Positions 44,529 through 53,629 are shown, counted from the stretch's first letter. The stretch: DNA of 64,000 nt from Winogradskyella vidalii (GCF_013403955.1 NZ_JABFDG010000002.1:310001-374000), one strand, 5' to 3'. Notes: generated by a model not told the origin, from the sequence alone. Numbers and translations are program-made.

Positions 44529-45548
44529 ATGAAAGTTTTTAAATACCTCTTATTACTATTACTTATTCTTGTTATTGGCCTATCTATCTACATTGCTGTG
44601 CAGCCTAACTCTTATGAAGTAACGCGAACAAGAACCATTGCCGCACCACAAGCTGTGGTTTACGAAAATGTGATTGATTTTAAAAACTGGGAGTCTTGGA
44701 ATCCATGGATTGAAGCAAATCCTGATATGGAAATCACCTTAGGAGAACAAACCCATGGTGTTGATGGCCATTATAGTTGGAATGCTAATGGTGACATTGG
44801 AAGTATGACAACTACAGCTAGCACACCTCATGCATCTATAAGCCAAGAATTGCAATTTGGTGACTATCCCAAATCTGATGTAAATTGGACTTTTGATGCC
44901 AACGACGATGGCACTACGGATGTGAGTTGGACGATATCTGGAGAGAATTTACCTTTTGGATTTAAGATGTGGATGGCATTTTCGGGAGGGATGGAAAAAC
45001 AAATTGGTCCTGATTACGAAAGGGGTTTAGAAAAATTGGATAGTGTGGTACAAGCTGAAATGAAAGTTTACAGCATAAAGGTTGAAGGAGTCACCCAACA
45101 TAGTGGTGGTTATTATCTTTATAAAACAGCCGCTACTAAATTTAATGATTTTGACGAAAAAACAACGACATTATTAGGCGAAGTTGGTGCTTATGCTATT
45201 ACGCACAATATATCTATGGCAGGAAAACCTTATATTTTATACAACAAATGGGATATTGAAAACGATGCCATTATATTCTCGGCTTGTATTCCTACATATT
45301 CGCGAATTATATCTGAAGAGCCTGAAATTTTAACCGGACAATTAGAATCGTTTAAAACAGTAAAAACAGTATTACAAGGTGATTTTTCTAACATGAAAGA
45401 AGCCTGGGATACGACAATGACTTATGTTACCGATAATAACTTAAAGGTTGTTGAAGATGGACCTATGCTTCAAACCTATTTAACGATGCCAGAAAATTAT
45501 CCTAATCCTGCAGAATGGAAAGCTGAGATTTATTTAGCCGTTGAGTAG
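44529..45548 (+). CDS. SRPBCC domain protein with GyrI-like effector-binding domain
   Basis: A 339-residue protein with an N-terminal membrane anchor or signal (LLLLLLILVIGLSIYIAV). An SRPBCC/polyketide-cyclase-like domain follows (about 30-180; AAPQAVVYENVIDFKNWESW, then NPWIEAN and SMTTTASTPHASISQELQFG), then a GyrI/AraC-effector-like domain (about 185-339; VEGVTQHSGGYYLYKTA, and YLTMPENYPNPAEWKAEIYL at the end). Both folds bind small hydrophobic ligands. There is no DNA-binding part, so it is not a regulator in itself. The ligand is unknown. Confidence 0.85.
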   Translation: MKVFKYLLLLLLILVIGLSIYIAVQPNSYEVTRTRTIAAPQAVVYENVIDFKNWESWNPWIEANPDMEITLGEQTHGVDGHYSWNANGDIGSMTTTASTPHASISQELQFGDYPKSDVNWTFDANDDGTTDVSWTISGENLPFGFKMWMAFSGGMEKQIGPDYERGLEKLDSVVQAEMKVYSIKVEGVTQHSGGYYLYKTAATKFNDFDEKTTTLLGEVGAYAITHNISMAGKPYILYNKWDIENDAIIFSACIPTYSRIISEEPEILTGQLESFKTVKTVLQGDFSNMKEAWDTTMTYVTDNNLKVVEDGPMLQTYLTMPENYPNPAEWKAEIYLAVE

Positions 45549-45574
45549 TGTGAACTTGGACGTTTGAAAAATGG

Positions 45575-45657
45575 GTTCTCGTAAAGTTGCTAAGGAAAAA
45601 AAATCATACGGAAATGGCCTGAGATGACGCAGAGATTTACAGAGAACGATTAGCGAA
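45575..45657 (-). repeat. Decayed dispersed intergenic repeat (CTTTGCGAGAA family)
   Basis: The plus strand reads TTCTCGTAAAGTTGCTAAG, then GACGCAGAGATTTACAGAG and AACGATTAGCGAA. Read in reverse it ends in CTTTACGAGAA like the copy at 6882. It lies between the SRPBCC gene and crcB. Confidence 0.5.
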
Positions 45658-45735
45658 TAACTTAATAGTACGTTGTAATATTGACAACAAAAAAACATAA
45701 CACAAACTACCGACTATAAACTAAAGACTAAAAAA

Positions 45736-46101
45736 TTGAAACAACTCATACTCGTATTCCTTGGAGGAGGCTTTGGCAGCGTACTGCGTTTTGCGATTGG
45801 AAAATGGCTCAACAATTCTGAAACCGGAATTCCTTATGGCACTTTTGCGGCTAATATTTTAGGTAGCTTATTAATTGGTGTAATTCTTGGCTTGGCAGCT
45901 AAAAATGAAACATTGTCTCAAAATCAGACCTTACTTTTAGCAACAGGGTTTTGTGGTGGCTTTACAACCTTTTCAACCTTTGCTTATGAGAATCATATGT
46001 TTTTAAAATCGGGCGACTTTATGAGTTTTGCTGTTTATACAGTAGCTAGTTTTGTTCTTGGGTTTTTGGCTGTGTTTTTAGGAATGTTTTTGGTGAAGTG
46101 A
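45736..46101 (+). CDS. crcB: Fluoride exporter CrcB/Fluc
   Basis: A 121-residue inner-membrane fluoride channel, active as a dual-topology dimer. It has four helices and the family motifs GGGFGSVLRFAIGKW (about 9-23), GTFAANILGSLLIG (about 35-48) and GFCGGFTTFSTFAYEN (about 71-86). The last holds the central Na+ and Phe-box region. The start is TTG (45736); there is no earlier in-frame ATG. I looked for a crcB-type fluoride riboswitch upstream and did not see its conserved core. Only one crcB copy is present here. Confidence 0.95.
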   Translation: MKQLILVFLGGGFGSVLRFAIGKWLNNSETGIPYGTFAANILGSLLIGVILGLAAKNETLSQNQTLLLATGFCGGFTTFSTFAYENHMFLKSGDFMSFAVYTVASFVLGFLAVFLGMFLVK

Positions 46102-46107
46102 AATTGT

Positions 46108-46237
46108 TGCACTGTGTTTCACAGAGTTTGCACAGAGCCTCACGGAGAAAAAGGTGACACGGATTTCACTAATTTACACGAATTCTTAATGCGTTAAAAA
46201 CTTTGCGGCTTGGCGGCTTTGCTACTTTGCGAGAAGA
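46108..46237 (+). repeat. Composite intergenic repeat (ACAGAG / TTTACACGAATT / CTTTGCGAGAA)
   Basis: Three sub-blocks: TTTCACAGAGTTTGCACAGA with GCCTCACGGAGAAA; ACGGATTTCACTAATTTACA then CGAATT; and ACTTTGCGGCTTGGCGGCTT then TGCTACTTTGCGAGAAG. This is the fullest copy of the dispersed repeat seen in the window, located after crcB. Confidence 0.65.
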
Positions 46238-46308
46238 ATCAAGTTAACGATTCTAAAACTAAAAGAGTCATTAAGTACTACATCTGAAAACTGCGACTGA
46301 GACTGTAG

Positions 46309-46677
46309 TCAACTTTTCTTATAAAACCCTTTCTCCTTCAAGCCTTCCACTTCTCTTAATATTGAAATAAAAACAGCATCATCAATATCATCAAGTGTTT
46401 TGTAACGTAATGATTTTACAACTTTACGATTTTCGGAAATTAAATACGCATTCCATTGTTTTGATAAGTGTGCGGAATGCCAAAAACCAACGTCAACATA
46501 ATCCTTTGTTTTATTGAGGTAGCAGATTGGTCGTTTACCAATGTAATAGCATGGCATTCGCCATTTATATAATAAATCAGCTTCTGGTAAAGTGTGCTCC
46601 ACTAAAACTTGCAAATGCATTATTATGGACCTAAAAGGTTCCGGTTGTTTTAAAATGTGTGCTTCTGCTGGATTCAC
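46309..46677 (-). CDS. DUF1801 domain protein
   Basis: A 122-residue cytoplasmic protein of the DUF1801/YdhG-like family. PEPFRSIIMHLQVLVEHTLP (about 12-31) and ADLLYKWRMPCYYIGKRPIC (about 33-52) match the usual helical N-terminus and the WRMP-type core. KDYVDVGFWHSAHLSKQW and LRYKTLDDIDD close the fold. To my knowledge the family has no established biochemical function. It is a single gene behind the composite repeat. Confidence 0.88.
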   Translation of the reverse strand: MNPAEAHILKQPEPFRSIIMHLQVLVEHTLPEADLLYKWRMPCYYIGKRPICYLNKTKDYVDVGFWHSAHLSKQWNAYLISENRKVVKSLRYKTLDDIDDAVFISILREVEGLKEKGFYKKS

Positions 46678-46779
46678 AATATTGAATTTTAAGACTCAAA
46701 AAATTTTCAAATTTAAAACTAATTATTAGAATAAAATGAGTTGCTGATTTTTAAAAGGTTTTAGATTAGACCTCGTTAA

Positions 46780-47319
46780 TTATGAATGGTGGTTTAACAC
46801 ATTTTTTATTAATTTCTTTTTTTTATTTTTATCTGCATGAGTCATTGCTATTATAAACTCAGTTAATATAATTGTATTTATATCCAAATGACCAAGTTGT
46901 ATATTCAACTCTTGTGCTCCGACCATCTCATTTAGTTTTGCAAAACCTTTATATAAACTACTTTTCTTTTTAGAAGGTTTAAAATCTTCAGGTACTGAAA
47001 GACAAATAAAATGTTGTCCGTGAATATTTATTGGATAAGCATCATTAATTATTTCCCAATTGATAAATTCATTATGAGTTGTTCTATCAAAAATTCCGAT
47101 TTCATTTATTATGACTTGAGGTCTTTTATCAAACAAATGATAAATTGAAATAGGAATAGCTAAACTAAAAAAACAGGTCCCTATCCACCCCATTATTCGG
47201 TCTGTTTCTGAACTATCAGCTCTTGTAATTAACCAAATTCCACATACTATTAGAGGTACTGTTAGTAAGTACATTTTAAATGCCTTTTTATTGGATTTAT
47301 AGAGTTTGATTTCGTTCAT
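46780..47319 (-). CDS. STM3941-like two-TM membrane protein with PH-like soluble part
   Basis: A 179-residue membrane protein with two hydrophobic helices (about 16-32, YLLTVPLIVCGIWLI, and about 42-60, GWIGTCFFSLAIPISIYHLF). A soluble beta-rich C-terminal part follows (VIINEIGIFDRTTHNEFINW, about 68-87), resembling bacterial PH-like domains. The opening EIKLYKSNKKAF is typical of proteins labelled STM3941 family. The ATG at 47319 is preferred to an upstream TTG at 47325. The next same-strand gene upstream also seems to encode two helices plus a PH-like part, so the two may be old tandem relatives. Function is unknown. Confidence 0.7.
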   Translation of the reverse strand: MNEIKLYKSNKKAFKMYLLTVPLIVCGIWLITRADSSETDRIMGWIGTCFFSLAIPISIYHLFDKRPQVIINEIGIFDRTTHNEFINWEIINDAYPINIHGQHFICLSVPEDFKPSKKKSSLYKGFAKLNEMVGAQELNIQLGHLDINTIILTEFIIAMTHADKNKKKKLIKNVLNHHS

Positions 47320-47370
47320 GCTCAAATGTTAAACAACATTTATGTATATGGATTTATAGGTCGTTTTTAT

Positions 47371-47739
47371 TCAAAGTGTTTTCTTTACTATTTCTCTATA
47401 TTTAAATCCGTAAACTTCTTGAATTTTATGATTTATTATATGGTTAGATGGAAAAACTTTTAAGTCCAATTTATCATTTTTAGACTTTAACCACTTAACA
47501 AATTCAATATATTGGTCAGAATATGCGACTGTCAAAAATCTCAATGATTTTATTTTATTTCCGTAATTAAATTTTATCCTATTTCTAGTAGGTGTTCGAT
47601 GTGCTGAAATGAATTCAATTTGTAATAAATCCTTATAAGGGACTTTTACCGTTTTTCTTAAAAACATGTATTTAATTATTATTTCCTCTTCCGAAAATTT
47701 AATATCAAATGTTCTTTTTCTTTGATATTTAATAATCAA
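47371..47739 (-). CDS. PH-like membrane-associated protein, probable 3' part of a frameshifted gene
   Basis: A 122-residue frame (IIKYQRKRTFDIKFSEEEII, then RKTVKVPYKDLLQIEF) with a PH-like beta pattern and no start of its own better than TTG at 47739 or an internal ATG (MFLRKTVKV, residue 25). Just upstream, in the -1-related frame, a 54-codon ORF (47729-47893) encodes two hydrophobic helices. Removing one T from the run of eight T at 47738-47745 (minus-strand sense) joins them in one 173-residue protein whose second helix runs straight into this part. It is therefore most likely one broken gene, a slippage site or a sequencing error. Confidence 0.6.
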   Translation of the reverse strand: MIIKYQRKRTFDIKFSEEEIIIKYMFLRKTVKVPYKDLLQIEFISAHRTPTRNRIKFNYGNKIKSLRFLTVAYSDQYIEFVKWLKSKNDKLDLKVFPSNHIINHKIQEVYGFKYREIVKKTL

Positions 47740-47893
47740 AAAAAACGATTCCGATTGAGATTAAAATAGAAATAATCTTCATCCAAATCAATTCTAAAGA
47801 ATTGGCAAATACAATTCCAATTCCCAAAAACATTACTGAGGCAAATACTGCTTCATAAATTGAATAGCTTGAAGATGAACTGTATGTTGTCAT
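47729..47893 (-). pseudogene. 5' part of the frameshifted two-helix/PH-like gene
   Basis: A 54-codon ORF (MTTYSSSSSYSIYEAVFASV ...) with helices about 14-30 (AVFASVMFLGIGIVFA) and about 36-52 (LIWMKIISILISIGIVF). It hits a stop right after a run of eight T, and overlaps the downstream 122-codon frame. Translation through the shift yields ISIGIVFLIIKYQRKRTF, a normal membrane helix followed by a basic stop-transfer stretch. Confidence 0.6.
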
Positions 47894-48082
47894 TTTCTCA
47901 AAGTAATTATTATTTTTTTTAAAAAATGGATAGAATTAACTACAGTGTGTCTATGTTTGATTAGTTGCGTGGTTAAGCAAATAAATTAGTATATAAAAAC
48001 CGAATAGAAAATACGCGGTGTTGGTATCAGTATTTTTATTCATTCTATGTCTTTGTCTCTAATTAAAAAGCAATAAAATTAA

Positions 48083-49282
48083 TTACAAACTACAATTCCC
48101 ATTTGTAAAGTCAGTATTATTTTGCGGATTGAACCCATTACTTTCTAATACTATGTATTGTCCATTGTAATCATCATAGATATTTACAATTAATTGAAGA
48201 ATTCCGCACAAGTCAATTAAGGTTTCATTAGCTCCAATATTAACTGTTCCATTAACATAAGGTATATTATTTAAGGCATCTATATTAGTAATAAGGCTAT
48301 TTCCTGTGATAATGATTTTATTTTCAACGTGATTTATATTTTGTAATCCATCGATATTTGTAATTTCATAATTTTGATGAATTTCCAATTCATTTTCGAT
48401 ATTAGTAATGCCTTCTAACCCATTTAGATTATTCAACGAAAAGTTATTTCGTATTTTAAGTGCATATAGGCTGGAAGTAACATTTCTCAAACCATAAATA
48501 CTTTCTAAAGCGAAGTTTTGTGTTATATCGATATTTGAAGTGCTATTTAGGTTTTCCAAACCATCAATATTTTCTAATGCACTAGCATTACCATCATTGC
48601 TAAAGAAAAATAAATTACTTGCAGATGTTAGGCTTTCTAAACCATTTAAATTAGTCAATAAGGAATTTTCAAAAATTTTAAAAGTTTCTCCGATGCTTTC
48701 AAGATTTTCTAACCCTTCTAAATTTTCCAAATAGCTTCTAAAAAGTTCTAAGTCTTTACCTATTGTTGTTAAACTACCTAATCCATCCAAATTACGTAAC
48801 TGCTCATTACCTCTTATTGATATATCCTCTTCCACACGGGTAATATTATTAAGTCCCACTAAATCTGCTAATACGTTATTATAAAAAATGCTTATATAAT
48901 TAACAGAAGTTATGTTTGTTAGGGAAGATAAATCTTGTAAACTTGGATTATTTTCTATTTCTATGGTCTCAACAGAATTTACGTTTTGCAGCCCTGTTAG
49001 GTCATTTAAAAATGTATAATATATTGCCAGCCTACCATTAATGGTTGTAATGTTTTGCAAATTGCTAATGTCATTAATTGCTCCGTTAAGTATTAATGAA
49101 CCATTTATTACTACATAACAATCACTATCAAATGAATCTACCTCTTCTTGACTTTCGAAAATTAAGTCTCCTTGGAAAATTTGACTCAGACAGTCATTAT
49201 TTTCGTTATTACTGTCAGAGGAACAGCTGTTAGTTACTAAATGGACTACTACAATAAGTACTAATATAATCGTTTTTTTCAT
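48083..49282 (-). CDS. Leucine-rich / receptor L-domain lipoprotein
   Basis: A 399-residue surface or envelope lipoprotein with signal ILVLIVVVHLVTNSC (lipobox Cys about residue 20) and an Asn/Ser-rich tether. The body is a long right-handed repeat of ~23-25 residues, with recurring NLDGLGSLTTIGKDL, NLEGLENLESIGETF, NLNGLEGITNIENEL and NIDGLQNINHVENKI. This fits receptor L-domain or leucine-rich beta-solenoid repeats (about 60-380). A closing segment with ILQLIVNIYDDYNGQY and Cys (NGNCSL) caps it. It is probably a cell-surface binding protein; the ligand is unknown. It is a single gene. Confidence 0.85.
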   Translation of the reverse strand: MKKTIILVLIVVVHLVTNSCSSDSNNENNDCLSQIFQGDLIFESQEEVDSFDSDCYVVINGSLILNGAINDISNLQNITTINGRLAIYYTFLNDLTGLQNVNSVETIEIENNPSLQDLSSLTNITSVNYISIFYNNVLADLVGLNNITRVEEDISIRGNEQLRNLDGLGSLTTIGKDLELFRSYLENLEGLENLESIGETFKIFENSLLTNLNGLESLTSASNLFFFSNDGNASALENIDGLENLNSTSNIDITQNFALESIYGLRNVTSSLYALKIRNNFSLNNLNGLEGITNIENELEIHQNYEITNIDGLQNINHVENKIIITGNSLITNIDALNNIPYVNGTVNIGANETLIDLCGILQLIVNIYDDYNGQYIVLESNGFNPQNNTDFTNGNCSL

Positions 49283-49403
49283 TTTAATAAACAGTTTAAT
49301 AATTGGCTAATATTAATACTAACAATTGAATATAACTATTTACACTTAATTGTTTTTTCTTTTCAAGACAAAATAGTTCAAATATTCTAATACAGAAAAA
49401 AAA

Positions 49404-49433
49404 GACCTCAAAGGTTTTTAAACCTTTAAGGTC
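49404..49433 (-). terminator. Terminator of the ribonucleotide reductase gene
   Basis: Long hairpin: GACCT (49404-49408) plus AAAGGTTT (49410-49417) pair with AAACCTTT (49420-49427) and AGGTC (49429-49433), flanked by an A run on the plus strand (U run for the minus strand). Confidence 0.7.
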
Positions 49434-49533
49434 TGAGGTTATTTAAGTAAATTTATTTTTCTTAAAATTCTATAGGCTGAAGCTACAATTTCCTATTTTA
49501 CGGAATTAAATTCAGCATAAATTGTAGTCCTTT

Positions 49534-52080
49534 TTAACCACACTTAGAATAACCACAACTTTTACATTTTAGACAACCTTCTTCATAAACCAAACCTTCG
49601 GGATCATTACAGTTAGGACATTTTTTATCTAAAGCTTCCGTACCTTCTGGCACAAAACGTTTTAATGCTCTGGCCACACCATTTTTCCAAGTGTTGATAT
49701 GCTCATCATATAAATTTAAATTATGAATTAACTCCACAACATAAGGCATTGGCATACCATGGCGTAACACCCCTGAAATAAGCTTAGCATAATTCCAAAA
49801 TTCCTTATCAAAAGATCGGGATAAACCTTCTATGGTAATTTTATAACCTTCATTATCTATATATTGAAAATCGTATCGAGAAGGCTCCCCTTCTGGCCTT
49901 TGCTTAATAACCCAACCTTTCTCTACCGATTCTGGTAAATTAAAAGCGTCTTTCATTTGGCCTGTAAAAATTTCATAAGGACGTCCGTCTACCAAACCAA
50001 TGACAGCTAACCATTTTTCGGATTCATTATGAAAGCGCACAATTTCAGCTTCAATTTTATCGGGACGTTTAGCCACTAAGGTTTCTGTTGTGGTCACCGT
50101 TTCTTCCTTCGTTTTATCGTCGGTAGACACTAAAATGCCACTTCGAGAACCATCTCTATAAACCGTGATACCTTTTAAACCTTTTTGCCAAGAATCCACA
50201 TAAATATCCCCAACTAAATCAACCGTAACGTCTTTAGCTAAGTTGATGGTTGAACTAATAGAATGCGTGGTGTATTTTTGAACTAAGGCTTGTAATTCTA
50301 CACGCTTTTTCCAATCAATTTCTGGTGCTGTTGCGCCTGCATAAGGACTATCGGCTATTTCGGTTTTTCCTGTGGTGTTCATCCAAGTTTCAAACTTTTT
50401 ATGATACACGGTAAATTCTTCAAAAGCATCGCCTAAATCGTCTACAAAATCGACTTTAGAATTTTCATCATTAGTATTTACCTTTCGTCGTCTTACATAC
50501 GACAATAAGAATACGGGCTCAATCCCTGAAGATACTTGGGCTAACATACTTAAGGAACCTGTAGGTGCAACGGTACTTATGGAGATATTTCTACGACCAT
50601 GTTCCATCATTCGTTTATAGGTATCAGGAAATTCTTTGGCCAACATTTGAACAAATTCTGAGGTATCTTCAATGTTTCTATTAAACACTTCAAACTGTCC
50701 TCTTGTAATTGCCATATCAATACTACTATCAAACTCGGCCCGCATTTTAGTTTTCATAATGTCGTCAACAACAGCTAAGGATTCGTCCGTATCAAACTTA
50801 ACACCTAGCGCAGCAACAGCATCGGCTAAGGCCGTAAAACCTAAACCGGTTCGCCGTCCTTTTTTACCCGTTTCTGACAGTAAATTCCACAACTCTTTTT
50901 CATTTCTCTTAATGGCATCTGGTTCTGGATCGGCATTAATTTTAGCTAAAATACGCTGTACAGCTTCAAGCTCTAAATCTACCAAATCATCCATAAGGCG
51001 TTGGGTTTCATAAACCACTTCATAGAATTTTTTAAAGTTGAATGTTGCTTTCTTTGTAAATGGTTCTTCAACAAAACTGAATAAATTTACGGCAATCAAT
51101 CGGCAACTATCACCACCTTGCATCGCAATTTCTGAACAAGGATTTGTGGAGCTATTTTTAAATTCAGGATATACAGAAGAGGTTGAATAGCTGTGCTGTC
51201 TGTCCCAAAAAATCAATCCTGGTTCTGCGGTATTATGCGCGCAGGTTATGATTTTCTCCCAAAGGTCTTTGGCTTCAATCTCCTTTTTATACTTAGGTGT
51301 TTTACTTTCAATTGGCCATTGTAGGGTAAATTTAGTATCGTTAACAACGGCTTGCATAAATTCATCTGACAAACGAATGGAAATATTAGCCCCTGTAATT
51401 TTGGTTAAGTCTTGCTTTATGGTAATAAAATCTTCAATATCTGGATGCTTTACATCCATAGTGAGCATTAACGCGCCACGTCTGCCGTTTTGAGCGACTT
51501 CTCTTGTGGTATTAGAAAAACGATTCATGAATGAAACAGCTCCTGTAGTTGAACCTGCGGCATTAGATACCAAAGCATCTTTTGGACGTAATTCTGATAA
51601 ATCTACGCCTACACCACAGCGTCTTTTAAACAGTTGTGCTAATTGCTCATCGGTGTAACAAACACCGCCATAAGAATCTAAAACTGACGGCACAACAATA
51701 CAATTTGACAAGGATGCAATAACTTGATCATTTCCTAAACCAAACATCACGCTACCTTGTGGTATCACATATTTAAAATCTTTAAAAAGTTGGTAAATTT
51801 TAGCCTCGTCTAATGGATTTCTTTTTTTTCCATAATCCGATAAATGTTCTGAAATCGTTTCGGTGAGTCTATATTTATGTTCAATCCTACCAAATTCTTT
51901 AGCCATTCTTTGATGCATATCATCTGGTGATATTTCTAAATAATTACCTTGTTTATCCTTTAAACAGTACTTGTTAATCCACGTGGTGGCTGCAAGTTCG
52001 TCATTATTAAAATAGTTTAGGCAATGGTTTAAAACCTCATCATAAGTGTATGATTTAGAAGGCGAAAGCGTTTTAGTCAT
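49534..52080 (-). CDS. nrdJ: Adenosylcobalamin-dependent (class II) ribonucleoside-diphosphate reductase
   Basis: An 848-residue ribonucleotide reductase that uses adenosylcobalamin to make deoxyribonucleotides. The central barrel is clear: VPSVLDSYGGVCYTDEQLAQ, RRCGVGVDLSELRP, the finger-loop region NPCSEIAMQGGDSCRL (about 315-330), EYRTGLGF-like TGLGFTALADA (about 414) and GRRNISISTVAPTGSLSMLA (about 495-514). The C-terminus has two CxxC pairs (CPNCNDPEGL, CLKCKSC), a zinc-ribbon-like tail typical of this subclass and probably the redox-active end. No cobalamin riboswitch is visible upstream. A TAGATTTG promoter element lies close to the start. Confidence 0.95.
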   Translation of the reverse strand: MTKTLSPSKSYTYDEVLNHCLNYFNNDELAATTWINKYCLKDKQGNYLEISPDDMHQRMAKEFGRIEHKYRLTETISEHLSDYGKKRNPLDEAKIYQLFKDFKYVIPQGSVMFGLGNDQVIASLSNCIVVPSVLDSYGGVCYTDEQLAQLFKRRCGVGVDLSELRPKDALVSNAAGSTTGAVSFMNRFSNTTREVAQNGRRGALMLTMDVKHPDIEDFITIKQDLTKITGANISIRLSDEFMQAVVNDTKFTLQWPIESKTPKYKKEIEAKDLWEKIITCAHNTAEPGLIFWDRQHSYSTSSVYPEFKNSSTNPCSEIAMQGGDSCRLIAVNLFSFVEEPFTKKATFNFKKFYEVVYETQRLMDDLVDLELEAVQRILAKINADPEPDAIKRNEKELWNLLSETGKKGRRTGLGFTALADAVAALGVKFDTDESLAVVDDIMKTKMRAEFDSSIDMAITRGQFEVFNRNIEDTSEFVQMLAKEFPDTYKRMMEHGRRNISISTVAPTGSLSMLAQVSSGIEPVFLLSYVRRRKVNTNDENSKVDFVDDLGDAFEEFTVYHKKFETWMNTTGKTEIADSPYAGATAPEIDWKKRVELQALVQKYTTHSISSTINLAKDVTVDLVGDIYVDSWQKGLKGITVYRDGSRSGILVSTDDKTKEETVTTTETLVAKRPDKIEAEIVRFHNESEKWLAVIGLVDGRPYEIFTGQMKDAFNLPESVEKGWVIKQRPEGEPSRYDFQYIDNEGYKITIEGLSRSFDKEFWNYAKLISGVLRHGMPMPYVVELIHNLNLYDEHINTWKNGVARALKRFVPEGTEALDKKCPNCNDPEGLVYEEGCLKCKSCGYSKCG

Positions 52081-52485
52081 GATTGTATAAGTTTTGAGAT
52101 ATTAATTGGATTTACACAAATCTAGCCGAACATAAATCTCAAAAACATGATAAAAATCATACTTGTTAATAAATCAAGAGGATTGTTAACTAATGAAATA
52201 CCCTGTTTTTATTTTTCCTACAAAATCTTAAATTTGATAAAAACAAACCAACAATTCAATTAATAATTATAAACATCCTATTGACCATTAATCTAATTTC
52301 TATGCTATTATTAAAACGAATTATTTAATTGTTTTAATTTTAATAACATAATGTTGGCAATTCATAATTATATTGAAACCATTATATTAATTTCATGAAT
52401 AAACATTTGGAAGATTCAGCTTATTATAAAATATATTATAACTTCCTAAATTCACGTATTAGATAAAAATTCCTATATTTATTAT
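52081..52485. other. 405-bp AT-rich gap between divergent genes
   Basis: Holds the nrdJ promoter element (52117-52124) and a TATATTTA element (52474-52481) four bases before the transglutaminase-like start. I searched it on the minus strand for the B12-box of a cobalamin riboswitch and saw none. No coding frame longer than about 24 codons looks real. Confidence 0.55.
52117..52124 (-). promoter_or_regulatory. -7 promoter element TAGATTTG of nrdJ
   Basis: Minus-strand TAnnTTTG match 36 bases before the nrdJ ATG. Confidence 0.5.
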
Positions 52486-53460
52486 ATGAAGCAACTAATT
52501 ACTATTCTTTTTACGCTATGCCTTACTTATGCTTATTCTCAAAATTATAAATCGATTGATGAAAAAGTAAAAAATTACCCAAATTATGATCAGATTGACC
52601 AACTTGTGTTACGAGTAAATAATAGCTTTGATACAGATACCGAAAAAGTAAGAGCGTATTACACTTGGATAGCACATAATGTTACTTATGATTTAATTAA
52701 ATATTATTCTATCCGACCTCCAGTTTTAGGGTCTTCGTTTAACTCAGCAAGTATTAATAAAAGCATTGAAAATCAAAAGAGAAAAAAAATAGCTAAACAA
52801 GTTTTTAAAGAAAGAAAAGCTTTATGCTTAGGATATAGTTCACTTTTTACCGAACTCTGTTTAAAATCTAACATTGAAGTAGAGATTATTAAAGGCATTA
52901 CAAAAGTGTCGGTAAACGATATAGAAAACCCACGTTATACTAAAAACCATTCTTGGAATGCTGTTAAAATTAATAACCAATGGAAACTTTTAGACCTTAC
53001 ATTTGCTTCTGGTTATCTAAATGGTAATGCAAGCCAATGGGTTAAGCACATTAATGATTTTTATTTCTTTATAGATCCAGAAATATTACTATCATCGCAT
53101 CTACCTGAGCAATCCAAATTTCAATTTGTGCCAGAACCTATTAGTACAGAAGCCTTTTTTAAACGTCCAATATTTTATAAAAAATATTTTGAAAGTGGCC
53201 TAAAAATGGACAACTATCAAAAAGGTCTTTTATCGGTGTCCAAAGAAAATAAAAAAATCAGAATTAATTTTAAGGACCAAAAAGATCATAAGGATATTTA
53301 TTATAAGTTTAATAATGAAATCAAATATAAAAAGCTCTCACTTAAGCAAAATACTGTTGATCATTATGAAGCTATTTTAAAATATCGATCTGACAAATCT
53401 AAAGTGCTAAGCTTCTTTTATGATAACCATAAAATATTAGACTTTAAAATAGAACAATGA
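52486..53460 (+). CDS. Exported transglutaminase-like protein
   Basis: A 324-residue protein with a signal peptide (LITILFTLCLTYAYSQ). The papain-like transglutaminase core has the catalytic triad in order: Cys114 in KALCLGYS, His155 in NHSWNAV and Asp170 in KLLDLTFASGY. The C-terminal half (about 200-324) is a beta-rich, lysine-rich extension (LLSVSKENKKIRINFKDQKD). In bacteria such proteins act as proteases or peptide cross-linkers in the envelope; the substrate is unknown. It starts four bases after a promoter-like TATATTTA, again near-leaderless. It is a single gene. Confidence 0.9.
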   Translation: MKQLITILFTLCLTYAYSQNYKSIDEKVKNYPNYDQIDQLVLRVNNSFDTDTEKVRAYYTWIAHNVTYDLIKYYSIRPPVLGSSFNSASINKSIENQKRKKIAKQVFKERKALCLGYSSLFTELCLKSNIEVEIIKGITKVSVNDIENPRYTKNHSWNAVKINNQWKLLDLTFASGYLNGNASQWVKHINDFYFFIDPEILLSSHLPEQSKFQFVPEPISTEAFFKRPIFYKKYFESGLKMDNYQKGLLSVSKENKKIRINFKDQKDHKDIYYKFNNEIKYKKLSLKQNTVDHYEAILKYRSDKSKVLSFFYDNHKILDFKIEQ

Positions 53461-53629
53461 TAGTCAGAGCAAATTCATTACACTAGTTATTGTGAAAACA
53501 TAACCTTCCAAATTAGTATTTCACTTTCTATAAGAGAAACTTCCATTTCAAAATTTTTGCTAAATCTCAAAAATTATAGTGTGTAATTCAATTAATTTAT
53601 TTTACTTTGCATTTCAAAGTACTTTAAAT

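Noticed and set aside
45549..45735. Possible fluoride riboswitch before crcB
   Set aside because: The GGNGATGG-type core and pseudoknot partners of the crcB motif are not there; the region is instead a decayed intergenic repeat.
52395..52469. 24-codon ORF in the nrdJ/transglutaminase gap
   Set aside because: Too short, low-complexity AT-rich codons, no start context or conserved motif visible.
52081..52485. Possible cobalamin riboswitch upstream of the class II ribonucleotide reductase
   Set aside because: I looked on the minus strand for the conserved B12 box and supporting stems and found no match; the region is uniformly AT-rich.
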